DNA from: Sphingomonas echinoides
GTDB taxonomy: Bacteria > Pseudomonadota > Alphaproteobacteria > Sphingomonadales > Sphingomonadaceae
NCBI RefSeq assembly: GCF_029623395.1
Contig: NZ_JAPYKK010000032.1
Span: 1 to 53,042 of the forward strand
Direction: 5' to 3'
Length of the DNA: 53,042 bases
This document shows positions 10,789 through 18,883 of the stretch, in pieces (within the stretch, counting starts at the first letter, position 1; each line of letters opens with the position of its first letter). The notes under the pieces were generated by a model. It did not search any database and had not been told where the DNA came from. It saw only the letters and a program-made list of their open reading frames with translations. The position numbers were made by a program, and so were the translations under genes.

Positions 10789-10970
10789 AGACCGTGGTGG
10801 CCCTTGTCGGCGTGCTTGCCACGCTGATGGGGCTGCTATGGATTGGTCAGGGGCTCGGGCTGGTGCATTGGCCGGCATCGAGCTTCATGATCGCGCAGAC
10901 GCAATGGGCCGTGTACGGCGCGATCCTCGCGGCGATTGGCCTCGCGGCGATCTGGTGGTCGCGCCGGTAG
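10785..10970 (+). CDS. Small two-helix membrane protein coupled to gltA
   Basis: The GTG start lies inside the gltA stop region (GTGA overlap, 10785-10788), so translation is probably coupled. The 61-residue product has two hydrophobic segments (about 4-24 and 38-57) around [14 protein letters not shown] and ends in WWSRR, suggesting cytosolic termini with positive charge at the C-end. I do not recognise a named family. Its overlap with gltA and its clean membrane pattern argue that it is a real gene. It may modulate a membrane partner, but no function can be assigned. Confidence 0.65.
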   Translation: MKTVVALVGVLATLMGLLWIGQGLGLVHWPASSFMIAQTQWAVYGAILAAIGLAAIWWSRR

Positions 10971-10978
10971 ACTCTTCC

Positions 10979-11091
10979 TTAGCCCCTCCCCTTCAGGGGA
11001 GGGGTTGGGGGTGGGGCAGTCCAGCAGAGACCAACGTGCGGATTCGCGGCACGTCCCCACCCCACCCCCTCCCCTGAAGGGGAGGGGCTAA
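10979..11091. repeat. Long inverted repeat with G-quadruplex-forming arms
   Basis: The left arm 10979-11016 and right arm 11055-11091 are near-perfect reverse complements, starting TTAGCCCCTCCCC and ending GGGGAGGGGCTAA. Each arm also folds alone: CCCCTCCCC-TTCA-GGGGAGGGG (10983-11004) and CCCCTCCCC-TGAA-GGGGAGGGG (11066-11087). The left arm contains G4-A-G4-TT-G5-T-G4 on the plus strand, and the right arm the equivalent on the minus strand. It sits between two converging transcription units, so it may act as a bidirectional stop. Its form resembles REP/BIME-type interspersed elements. Confidence 0.75.
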
Positions 11092-11101
11092 GCAACAAGC
11101 G

Positions 11102-12049
11102 CTACTCCTCCGCCACCCTCAGCGTCGCGGCATTCTCGCTTTTCTCCGGCCGGATGTAGATCGACGACAACATCGGCTCCGCCGCCTTGAGCTCGGTTTC
11201 GATCGTCTCGATCAGCGTTTCCGCCTCCCCCAGCGTCAGCGAATCGCGGAAGTCCGCGCTGATCGCGACGAAGATGCTCTGCGGCGCGGTGTGGATCGTG
11301 CGGACGTGGTTGACCGCGGTAATGTCCGGATACCCGGAAACGATCCCCTCGACCCGCGCGACGATCGCAGGGTCCGCGCCCTCCCCGATCAGCAACCCCT
11401 TCGCCTCGCGCGCCAGCAACATCGCAACGACGCCGAGAATGACGCCGATGAGGATCGAGGCGACGCCGTCGATCCGCGGATCGGCATAGGCATGGCTCGC
11501 CCATACGCCGACCGCCGCGACGATCAGCCCGGCCAGCGCTGCCGAATCCTCGAACAGGACGATGAACCCGGTCGGATCCTTCGACCGGCGCACCGCCTGC
11601 CACCAACCGCGACCTTGGTTGTCCTTGGCGAAACCGCGCATTGCGAGGAACCACGACCCGCCCTCCAACAGGAAGGCGACGCCCAGGACGACATAATTGA
11701 CGAGCGGATCGCGGAGCGGCTCGGGCTCCTCGATATGCACCCAGCCTTCGTAGACCGACACACCCGCGCCGACGCCGAAGATCAGGATCGCGACGACGAA
11801 GCTCCAGAAATACAGCTCGCGACCATAGCCGAACGGATGCGCGGTATCGGGCGGGCGCTTGCCGCGATGCTGGCCGTAGAGCAGCAGCAGCTGGTTGAGG
11901 CTGTCGACGACCGAGTGGAACCCCTCGGTCAGCATCGACGACGACCCGGTGATTGCGGACGCGATGAATTTCGCCACGGCGATGCCGAGGTTCGCCGCAA
12001 GAGCAGCGAAGATCACCAGATTGGATTCGCCTCGTTTGGCAGCCGACAT
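11102..12049 (-). CDS. Cation diffusion facilitator (CDF) family transporter
   Basis: The 315-residue protein is a membrane metal/proton antiporter with about six helices and a cytosolic C-terminal domain (from about GEGADPAIVARVEGIVS). The first metal motif is HSVVD at 45-49 (TEGFHSVVDSLNQ). The second helix pair shows LFEDSAALAGL, where typical zinc exporters have a full H/DxxxD, so the site differs from CzcD/YiiP and resembles the SLC30A9-like branch. The substrate is therefore uncertain. ATG 12049 (MSAAKRGESN) is preferred over an upstream start. It follows the APC permease by 28 bp, probably in one operon. Confidence 0.88.
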   Translation of the reverse strand: MSAAKRGESNLVIFAALAANLGIAVAKFIASAITGSSSMLTEGFHSVVDSLNQLLLLYGQHRGKRPPDTAHPFGYGRELYFWSFVVAILIFGVGAGVSVYEGWVHIEEPEPLRDPLVNYVVLGVAFLLEGGSWFLAMRGFAKDNQGRGWWQAVRRSKDPTGFIVLFEDSAALAGLIVAAVGVWASHAYADPRIDGVASILIGVILGVVAMLLAREAKGLLIGEGADPAIVARVEGIVSGYPDITAVNHVRTIHTAPQSIFVAISADFRDSLTLGEAETLIETIETELKAAEPMLSSIYIRPEKSENAATLRVAEE

Positions 12050-12077
12050 GCTTGTGGTTTCCTGTTTCCGGCGCCGA

Positions 12078-13490
12078 TCAGACGACCATCGTCGCGCGGG
12101 CCCGGCCGTAGAGGAAGTACACAACCAGCCCCAATACGTTCCAACCCAGGAACGAAAGCTGCGTCACCACCTGCAAACTGGTGAAAAGATAGACGCACCC
12201 AAGGATCGCGAGCGGCGCGACGATCCACGCCAGCGGCATCCGGAACGGCCGCCGCGCATCCGGAGACCGTCGACGCAGCACCAGCACGCACGCCGCCACC
12301 GCGACGAACGCACACAGCGTGCCCGCATTGGCAAGGCTGGCGATCACGTCGATCGGCATCAACGCGGCGATCACCGCGACGAACAGGGCGGTCACGATCG
12401 TCACGCGCGCGGGCGTCCCGCGCTCCGAAACGCGTGCGAGCGCGGGCGGGAGGAAGCCGTCGCGCGCCATGACGAGGAAGATCCGGCTCTGACCGTACAG
12501 AAACCCCAGCAGCACCGTCGGCAAGGCGATCGCCGCGGCAGCAGCGATGACGGTGGCAATGCCGGGCTGGCGCAACTGGACGAGGATCAGCGCGAGCGGC
12601 TCCGCGCTCTTGCCGAACACGCTGTAATGGACCGCACCGACCGCGGCGAGCGCGACCACGATATAGATGATCGTGCAGGCCACCATCGACCCGACGATCC
12701 CGATCGCCAGATCGCGCTCCGGGTTCTTGGTTTCCTCCGCCGCGGTCGAGATCGCGTCGAAGCCGTAGAAGGCGAAGAAGATGATCGCGGCGGCGCCCAT
12801 CATCCCGTACTTCACCCCGTCCGCGCCCGCGACGCTGCCATAGCCATAAGGCGCGAACGGCGTGAGATTGGCGGTGTCGAAGTGCGGCAGCGCGACGATG
12901 ACGAACAGTGTCAGCGTGACGATCTTGAGGATCACCAGCGCGCTGTTGATCCGCGCGCTCTCGCGCGTGCCGAGCGTCAGCAGCCCTGCGACGACCGCGA
13001 TGATGAACACCGCCGGCAGGTTGATCCCGAATGCGCCCGCAGCACTGGGCCCGTGCGTCAGCGCATCGGGCAGGACGATCCCCACCCCCGCCAGGAACCG
13101 CACGGCATAGCTCGACCACCCGACCGCAACCGCCGAGACGACGAGCGAATATTCGAGGATCAGGCTCCACCCTACGACCCAGGCGATGATTTCGCCGAGT
13201 ACGGCATAGCTGTAGGTATAAGCGCTGCCCGACGCCGGGATCATCGTCGCCATCTCGGCATAGCACAAAGCCGCGCATGCACAGATCGCGCCCGCCACGA
13301 CGAAGCTCAGCAACACGGCGGGGCCCGCCCGGTCGGATGCCACGCCGATCAGCGTGAGGATCCCCGTCCCCACGATCGCCCCGACCCCGAGCGCAACGAG
13401 ATGCGGCCAGGACAGCGTCCGCGCGAGCTGATGCTCGGCGGGCTGCTCCGCGCCGGTCTTGATGATCTTGCGGCGCAACAGACTGGCCAT
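12078..13490 (-). CDS. APC-family amino acid permease
   Basis: The 470-residue protein has about 12 membrane helices. The first contains VALGVGAIVGTGIL, the substrate-binding loop motif of the amino acid-polyamine-organocation superfamily. YSYAVLGEIIAWVVGW and FYGFDAISTAAEETKNPERD match the cationic amino acid transporter / YfnA subgroup. It probably imports an amino acid with protons; the specific substrate is unknown. The ATG at 13490 is preceded by GGGGGA. It is followed by the CDF transporter in the same direction. It diverges from the Bcr/CflA-type exporter across 183 bp in which no clear regulatory motif was recognised. Confidence 0.9.
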   Translation of the reverse strand: MASLLRRKIIKTGAEQPAEHQLARTLSWPHLVALGVGAIVGTGILTLIGVASDRAGPAVLLSFVVAGAICACAALCYAEMATMIPASGSAYTYSYAVLGEIIAWVVGWSLILEYSLVVSAVAVGWSSYAVRFLAGVGIVLPDALTHGPSAAGAFGINLPAVFIIAVVAGLLTLGTRESARINSALVILKIVTLTLFVIVALPHFDTANLTPFAPYGYGSVAGADGVKYGMMGAAAIIFFAFYGFDAISTAAEETKNPERDLAIGIVGSMVACTIIYIVVALAAVGAVHYSVFGKSAEPLALILVQLRQPGIATVIAAAAAIALPTVLLGFLYGQSRIFLVMARDGFLPPALARVSERGTPARVTIVTALFVAVIAALMPIDVIASLANAGTLCAFVAVAACVLVLRRRSPDARRPFRMPLAWIVAPLAILGCVYLFTSLQVVTQLSFLGWNVLGLVVYFLYGRARATMVV

Positions 13491-13673
13491 GCTTCCCCCG
13501 GGATTTTTCTATCGTTGGTCGAGCGCCTTACAGTGGGAGGGTCGCTGGAGGAAAGCCCCCGGGCGGCGGGGGTGGTAATCGTGGCGCGAGTCCCCCGTTC
13601 GATTCCATCAGACAGCGGTCAAGCCCGCCATCCCCCATGGCCTATCCCACCCCACCGCATTAAGCGGTCGCGC

Positions 13674-14900
13674 ATGACCAGTCCCTCCCCCGCCGTCCCG
13701 ATGCACCGGCATGAGTTCGTCGCCTTCGTCGCGGCGTTGATGGCGGTGAACGCACTCGGCGTCGATCTGATGTTGCCAGCGCTGGCCGACATCGGGCGCG
13801 ACCTGTCGATCGCGACCGCCAATCACCGGCAATGGATCATCACCTTCTACATGCTCGGCTTCGGAGTCGGGCAGCTTGCCTATGGCCCGCTGACCGATCG
13901 CTACGGACGCAGGCCGATCCTGCTCATCACGCTGGTCGGCTTCGTCGCCGCGAGCATCTTCGCGGCGAGCTCCGCAACCTTTCCGGCGCTGATCGGCGCG
14001 CGCGTCCTGCAAGGGCTGATGTCGGCGGCGACGCGGGTGCTGGCGGTGGCGATCGTGCGCGACAACTTCTCGGGCCGGACGATGGCACGGACCCTGTCGA
14101 TCGCGCAGATGATCTTCTTCCTCGTACCGATCCTCGCGCCGAGCCTGGGGCAGATGTTGCTCGTCATCGGGCCGTGGCGGTTCATCTTTTACGCGCTGGC
14201 CGGGTTCGCCGCGTTCGTGCTGGCGTGGACATTCGCGCGCCTCCCCGAGACGTTGCGCGTCGAGAGGCGCGTGCCGATTTCGCTCGCCACGCTCAGCGCG
14301 TCGTACCGGCTGACGCTGACCAACCGCGATTCCGCAGGCTATGCGGTGGCGGCGTCGCTGACCTTTGGCGGGATCATCGCGTTCGTCGCATCGTCGCAGC
14401 AGATTTTCGTCGAGGAATTCCACGCGGGCGACCGGTTCACGATCCTGTTCGCGGTGTGCGCCTTCTCGATGGGGTGCGCATCGTTCGCCAACAGCCGGTT
14501 GGTCGAGCGACTGGGGACACGGCTGATCTCGCAGGCGGCAGTGTTCGGGCTGATCGGCCTGTCGGTGCTGCATCTCGGGGTGATCGCGCTGGGGGACGAG
14601 ACCCTCGTCACCTACATGATCTTCCAGGCGCTCAGCATGACGTGCATCGGGCTTTGCGGGTCGAACTTCGGCGCGATGGCGATGGAGCCGGTCGGGCACA
14701 TCGCGGGCACGGCCTCGTCCGTCCAGGGGTTCATCGTCAGCGTCGGCGCGGTGCTGGTCGGCTCCGCGATCGGCCAATCGTACAACGGCACGACGCTTCC
14801 GCTCGCGATCGGGTATCTTGCGATCGGTGTCGCGGTTCTGCTCCTGATCCTGGTGATCGAGAACGGCAAGCTGTTCCAGCCGCGCATGCTGGATCGCTAG
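13674..14900 (+). CDS. Bcr/CflA-family multidrug MFS exporter
   Basis: The 408-residue protein has 12 predicted helices. The family's N-terminal helix signature ALGVDLMLPALADIG is followed by MFS motif A, YGPLTDRYGRRPI, after helix 2, and ARVLQGLMSAATRVLAVAIV in helix 4. Family members pump out drugs such as bicyclomycin and chloramphenicol, or export small metabolites. ATG 13674 is the first methionine that gives a normal short cytosolic tail. It sits 55 bp before otsB, and the two may share a transcript, but no functional link is evident. Confidence 0.88.
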   Translation: MTSPSPAVPMHRHEFVAFVAALMAVNALGVDLMLPALADIGRDLSIATANHRQWIITFYMLGFGVGQLAYGPLTDRYGRRPILLITLVGFVAASIFAASSATFPALIGARVLQGLMSAATRVLAVAIVRDNFSGRTMARTLSIAQMIFFLVPILAPSLGQMLLVIGPWRFIFYALAGFAAFVLAWTFARLPETLRVERRVPISLATLSASYRLTLTNRDSAGYAVAASLTFGGIIAFVASSQQIFVEEFHAGDRFTILFAVCAFSMGCASFANSRLVERLGTRLISQAAVFGLIGLSVLHLGVIALGDETLVTYMIFQALSMTCIGLCGSNFGAMAMEPVGHIAGTASSVQGFIVSVGAVLVGSAIGQSYNGTTLPLAIGYLAIGVAVLLLILVIENGKLFQPRMLDR

Positions 14901-14955
14901 ACGCCATCCACGACGCGGGGTGACGCGCACCGCCAAGCGTTGCTATCGGGCGCGG

Positions 14956-15708
14956 ATGATGACTTCCCCCCCGGATTCGCCGCCGCCCGTCTCGCTCCTG
15001 CAGGGAGCGGCGCTGTTTCTCGATTTCGACGGGACGCTCGTCGAACTCGCCGAACGCCCGGAGCTGGTGCGCGTCGATGCGCGCCTCGCCGCCCTGCTCG
15101 AACGCCTGCGCATGAAGCTGAACGGACGTGTCGCGATCATCAGCGGGCGTTCGGTCGACAGCATCCTCGGCCTTTTCGGTCCGTTGCCGATCACGATCGC
15201 CGGAAGTCACGGCCTGGAGGTACAATCGTACGACGGAAAGCGCTCGCTACCGGAACGACCGGTTGCCCTCGATCGTATTCTGCAGACCATGACAGACTTT
15301 GCACATACGACACCCGGCCTGTTGGTCGAGGAGAAACCCTTTGGCGCAGCGCTCCACTATCGCGGCGCGGCGCATATGGAAGACGCCGCGAACGCCCTCG
15401 CGCGGACGCTGGCCGACGAGACCGCGCTGCACCTGCAGACCGGCAAGATGATGGTCGAGCTGCGCGTCGGCGGTGGCGACAAGGGTTCGGCGTTGCGGCG
15501 CTTGATGGCGGAATCCCCGATGCGCGGGTTCACGCCGGTCTTCCTCGGGGATGACGATACCGATGAGCCCGCGATGGTCGCTGCCGCCGAACACGGCGGT
15601 GCGGGGATCCTGATCGGCGCGCCGCGCGAGAGCAGTGCGCGCTATCGCCTGCCCGACGTCGACGCCACGCTCGACTGGCTAGAACGCGCTTGCGAGGGTG
15701 CGGCATGA
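14956..15708 (+). CDS. otsB: Trehalose-6-phosphate phosphatase
   Basis: This HAD-superfamily enzyme of about 250 residues removes phosphate from trehalose-6-phosphate. Motif I FLDFDGTLVEL carries the nucleophile Asp23 and general acid Asp25. IISGRSVDSI is the second motif and FLGDDDTDEPA the magnesium-binding motif. The start may be ATG 14956 or the next codon. The stop overlaps the ATG of the GH15 gene (ATGA, 15705-15708), which in turn overlaps otsA, so all three are translationally coupled. Together with OtsA it makes trehalose from UDP-glucose and glucose-6-phosphate, usually as an osmotic or desiccation protectant. Confidence 0.94.
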   Translation: MMTSPPDSPPPVSLLQGAALFLDFDGTLVELAERPELVRVDARLAALLERLRMKLNGRVAIISGRSVDSILGLFGPLPITIAGSHGLEVQSYDGKRSLPERPVALDRILQTMTDFAHTTPGLLVEEKPFGAALHYRGAAHMEDAANALARTLADETALHLQTGKMMVELRVGGGDKGSALRRLMAESPMRGFTPVFLGDDDTDEPAMVAAAEHGGAGILIGAPRESSARYRLPDVDATLDWLERACEGAA

Positions 15709-17486
15709 GCTCGCTCGATCTTTGGCCGATCGGCAATTGCCAGGTCAGCGCGCTCGTCGACCGCGCCGGCAGCTTCGTATGGGGCTGCGTGCCGAGGATC
15801 GACGGGGACCCGTTGTTCTCCGCGCTGCTCGGCGGCGAGAAGCCCGAGCGTGGCTATTGGGGGATTGCGATCGAGGACAGCGTCTCGGTCGAACAGCATT
15901 ACATCCGCAACACCCCGATCCTGATCACGCGGCATACCGACAGCGGCGGAAACGCGATCGAGGTGATCGATTTCTGCCCGCGCTTCGTCAGCAATGGCCG
16001 CAGCTATCGCCCGGTATCGTTCGCGCGGATCGTCCGCCCGGTCGCGGGCAGCCCGCGGGTCCGCATCCAGTTGCGTCCGACGTGTGGCTGGGGCGGCACG
16101 TGCAACGAGAAGATCGGCGGGTCGAACCACATCCGTTTCCTGCTCGAGACGATGTCGCTGCGCCTGAGCACGACCGCGCCGGTCGGCATGATCCAGAACG
16201 AATTGCCGTTCCGGGTCGAACGGCCGCTGCACTTCTTCCTCGGGCCGGACGAGAGTTTCGCTGGCGATCTCGCCGAGACGCTGGATGCGATGCTCGCGAA
16301 GACCACGGCACACTGGCAGGAATGGGTCCGCGGCCTCGCGATCCCGCTCGAATGGCAGGACGTGGTGATCCGCTCGGCGATCACGCTCAAACTGTGCCAG
16401 CATGAGGAAACCGGCGCGATCGTCGCGGCGATGACCACGTCGGTCCCGGAACATGCTGGTTCGCAGCGCAACTGGGATTACCGCTACTGCTGGGTGCGCG
16501 ATGCCTATTATACCGTGCAGGCGCTCAACCGGCTCGGCGCGCTCGACGTGCTCGAGGGGTATCTCGGCTATTTGCGCAACATCGTCGATGCGGCGGCGGG
16601 CGGCCACATCCAGCCGCTGTACGGCGTACTCGGCGAGGCGCAGCTCGAGGAGCGCGAGGAACCCGCACTTCCGGGCTATCGCGGGATGGGCCCGGTGCGC
16701 GTCGGCAATCAGGCGTATGAGCAGATCCAGCACGATGCCTATGGCCAGATCGTGTTGTGCAGCGTCCATGCCTTCTTCGACACGCGTCTGTTCCGGCTCG
16801 CCGGGCTCGAGGATTTCGAATCGCTCGAACATGTCGGCGAACGCGCCTGGGCGAATTACGACCAGCCCGATGCGGGTCTGTGGGAGTTGCGGACGCGGCA
16901 GAGCGTCCATACCTATTCGTCTGCGATGTGCTGGGCGGCGTGCGACCGGCTCGCCAACGCCGCGCACAAGCTCGGGCTCTCCGAGCGGGCAATACTATGG
17001 CAGGAACGCGCGCAAACCATCCGCGAACGGATCGAAACCGCTGCCTGGCGGCCCGAAACCCGACGCATGTCGGCAACTTTTGCAGGCGATGATCTCGACG
17101 CGAGCCTGTTGCAGCTGCTCGACCTGCGTTTCCTCGAGCCCGAGGATCCCCGCTTCATCGATACGCTGAAGGCTGCGGAGGAAGGGCTGCGACGCGGCTC
17201 GTTCATGCTGCGCTATGCGATCGAGGACGATTTCGGGATGCCCGAAACTGCCTTCAATGTCTGCACGTTCTGGCTGATCGAGGCGCTCCACTTCACGGGG
17301 CGCAGCGAAGATGCCCGCGCCCTGTTCGAGGAGATGCTCGCACGGCGGACCGCCGCGGGTCTGCTGTCCGAGGACATCGAACCGGAAACGGGTGAATTGT
17401 GGGGGAATTATCCCCAAACTTATTCGCTGGTCGGCATGATCAATTGCGCCGCCCTGCTGAGCAAACCGTGGAGCTCGATCCGATGA
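15705..17486 (+). CDS. GH15-family glycoside hydrolase (trehalase/glucoamylase type)
   Basis: The 593-residue protein has an N-terminal beta-sandwich domain (about 1-215) and a C-terminal (alpha/alpha)6 barrel. Family motifs are NWDYRYCWVRDAYYT near residue 258, LWELRTRQSVHTYSSAMCW near 395 (general acid glutamate expected in the first part), and LLSEDIEPETGELWGNYPQ near 555 (catalytic base glutamate). There is no signal peptide, so it acts in the cytosol. Placement between otsB and otsA suggests it acts on trehalose or a related alpha-glucan; bacterial GH15 trehalases are known. Start and stop codons overlap both neighbours. Confidence 0.9.
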   Translation: MSSLDLWPIGNCQVSALVDRAGSFVWGCVPRIDGDPLFSALLGGEKPERGYWGIAIEDSVSVEQHYIRNTPILITRHTDSGGNAIEVIDFCPRFVSNGRSYRPVSFARIVRPVAGSPRVRIQLRPTCGWGGTCNEKIGGSNHIRFLLETMSLRLSTTAPVGMIQNELPFRVERPLHFFLGPDESFAGDLAETLDAMLAKTTAHWQEWVRGLAIPLEWQDVVIRSAITLKLCQHEETGAIVAAMTTSVPEHAGSQRNWDYRYCWVRDAYYTVQALNRLGALDVLEGYLGYLRNIVDAAAGGHIQPLYGVLGEAQLEEREEPALPGYRGMGPVRVGNQAYEQIQHDAYGQIVLCSVHAFFDTRLFRLAGLEDFESLEHVGERAWANYDQPDAGLWELRTRQSVHTYSSAMCWAACDRLANAAHKLGLSERAILWQERAQTIRERIETAAWRPETRRMSATFAGDDLDASLLQLLDLRFLEPEDPRFIDTLKAAEEGLRRGSFMLRYAIEDDFGMPETAFNVCTFWLIEALHFTGRSEDARALFEEMLARRTAAGLLSEDIEPETGELWGNYPQTYSLVGMINCAALLSKPWSSIR

Positions 17487-18883
17487 CACGGCTGGTAATC
17501 ATCTCAAACCGCGTTTCCGCGCCAAAGGGGTCGGAGTCCGGCGCCCAGGGGGGCCTGGCGGTCGCGCTGCAATCCGCGTTGCGGCAATATCGCGGCGTGT
17601 GGTTCGGCTGGTCAGGGGAGCGGACCGATCACTTCACCGGCGACATCAACTTCCATCGCAACGATGGCGTGACGACCGCGACGATCGACCTGGAAGACCA
17701 GGATATCGACGAATATTACAACGGCTACGCGAACCGGACGTTGTGGCCGCTGTTCCACTACCGCGTCGATCTTGCTGAATATGAACGGGATTTTGCAGGC
17801 GGGTATCAGCGCGTCAACGAACGCTTCGCGGCCACCGTCCACCCGCTGATCGAGACCGAGGACGTCGTGTGGATCCAGGATTACCACATGTTCCCGCTAG
17901 GCGACGAACTGCGCAAGCACGGGTGCAAGAACCGGATCGGCTTTTTCCTCCACATCCCGTGGCCGCCGCGCCGCTTGCTGTCGATCTTGCCGGAAGCGCA
18001 AGAGCTCGTCCGTCGGCTCTTCGCCTATGACGTGATCGGGTTCCACACCGAGGAGTGGCTCGAAAGCTTCCTCGACTTCGTCCGGCTCGAAATGGGCGCG
18101 TCGGTATCCGACGACGGCATCGTGACGCTGGGCGAGCGCAGCGTTCGCGTGCTCGCCTGTCCGATCGGGATCGACGCACCGGAATTTGCCGACCTTGCGC
18201 GCAGTGTTGTGGCACGGCTCACCTATCGCCGGATGCGCGACAGCGCGGATGGTCGCGACATGATCGTCGGGGTTGACCGGCTCGATTATTCCAAAGGTCT
18301 GGAAGAACGCTTCCTCGGCTACGAACGGTTTCTCGTCGAGCATCCGGAAGAGCGCAAGGAAGTGTTTCTGCTCCAGATCGCCCCGCCATCGCGCGGCGCA
18401 GTGGGGAGCTATCAACGGATCCGCAACACGCTCGAGAGCCTGTCGGGGCGGATCAACGGTGCGTATGCCGATGTCGACTGGGTGCCGATCCGCTACGTCA
18501 ATCAGGGCTATGGCCGCGATACGCTGGCCGGCATTTATCGGGCGTCCAAGATCGGGCTTGTCACGCCGCTGCGCGACGGGATGAACCTCGTTGCCAAGGA
18601 ATATGTCGCCGCGCAGGATCCGGAAGACCCCGGCGTGCTGATCCTGTCGCGCTTTGCGGGAGCGGCGGCGCAGCTGACCGAGGCGATCCTCGTAAACCCC
18701 TACAGCGCCGAGGAAATGTCGGATGCGATCCAGCGCGCCTTGCGGATGGACCGGGAAGAGCGAATCCGCCGCTGGCGTGCGTGCATGGATTCGATCGAGG
18801 AGCAGGACATCAATTGGTGGCGCGAGACGTTCCTCGCTGCGCTGATTTCGTCCAGCGATACCGCTACGTCCGCGGCCGGATGA
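17483..18883 (+). CDS. otsA: Trehalose-6-phosphate synthase (GT20)
   Basis: The 466-residue glycosyltransferase joins UDP-glucose to glucose-6-phosphate. Diagnostic segments are VVWIQDYHMFPLGDELR, GFFLHIPWPPRRLL, GVDRLDYSKGLEERF and PLRDGMNLVAKEYVA, the last binding the donor nucleotide. The N-terminus MTRLVIISNRVS starts at ATG 17483, overlapping the GH15 stop by ATGA. The gene order otsB-GH15-otsA places synthesis and possible turnover in one operon. The 3' end overlaps the convergent FHS transporter by 20 bp. Confidence 0.96.
   Translation: MTRLVIISNRVSAPKGSESGAQGGLAVALQSALRQYRGVWFGWSGERTDHFTGDINFHRNDGVTTATIDLEDQDIDEYYNGYANRTLWPLFHYRVDLAEYERDFAGGYQRVNERFAATVHPLIETEDVVWIQDYHMFPLGDELRKHGCKNRIGFFLHIPWPPRRLLSILPEAQELVRRLFAYDVIGFHTEEWLESFLDFVRLEMGASVSDDGIVTLGERSVRVLACPIGIDAPEFADLARSVVARLTYRRMRDSADGRDMIVGVDRLDYSKGLEERFLGYERFLVEHPEERKEVFLLQIAPPSRGAVGSYQRIRNTLESLSGRINGAYADVDWVPIRYVNQGYGRDTLAGIYRASKIGLVTPLRDGMNLVAKEYVAAQDPEDPGVLILSRFAGAAAQLTEAILVNPYSAEEMSDAIQRALRMDREERIRRWRACMDSIEEQDINWWRETFLAALISSSDTATSAAG

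Noticed and set aside
7996..10878. A 960-codon open frame on the minus strand
   Set aside because: It lies opposite gltX and gltA, both complete and certain; its composition is typical of antisense frames.
11895..13673. Long plus-strand extension in front of the Bcr/CflA-type exporter
   Set aside because: The extension is antisense to the APC and CDF genes and has low-complexity Arg/Asp content. The transporter proper begins at 13674.
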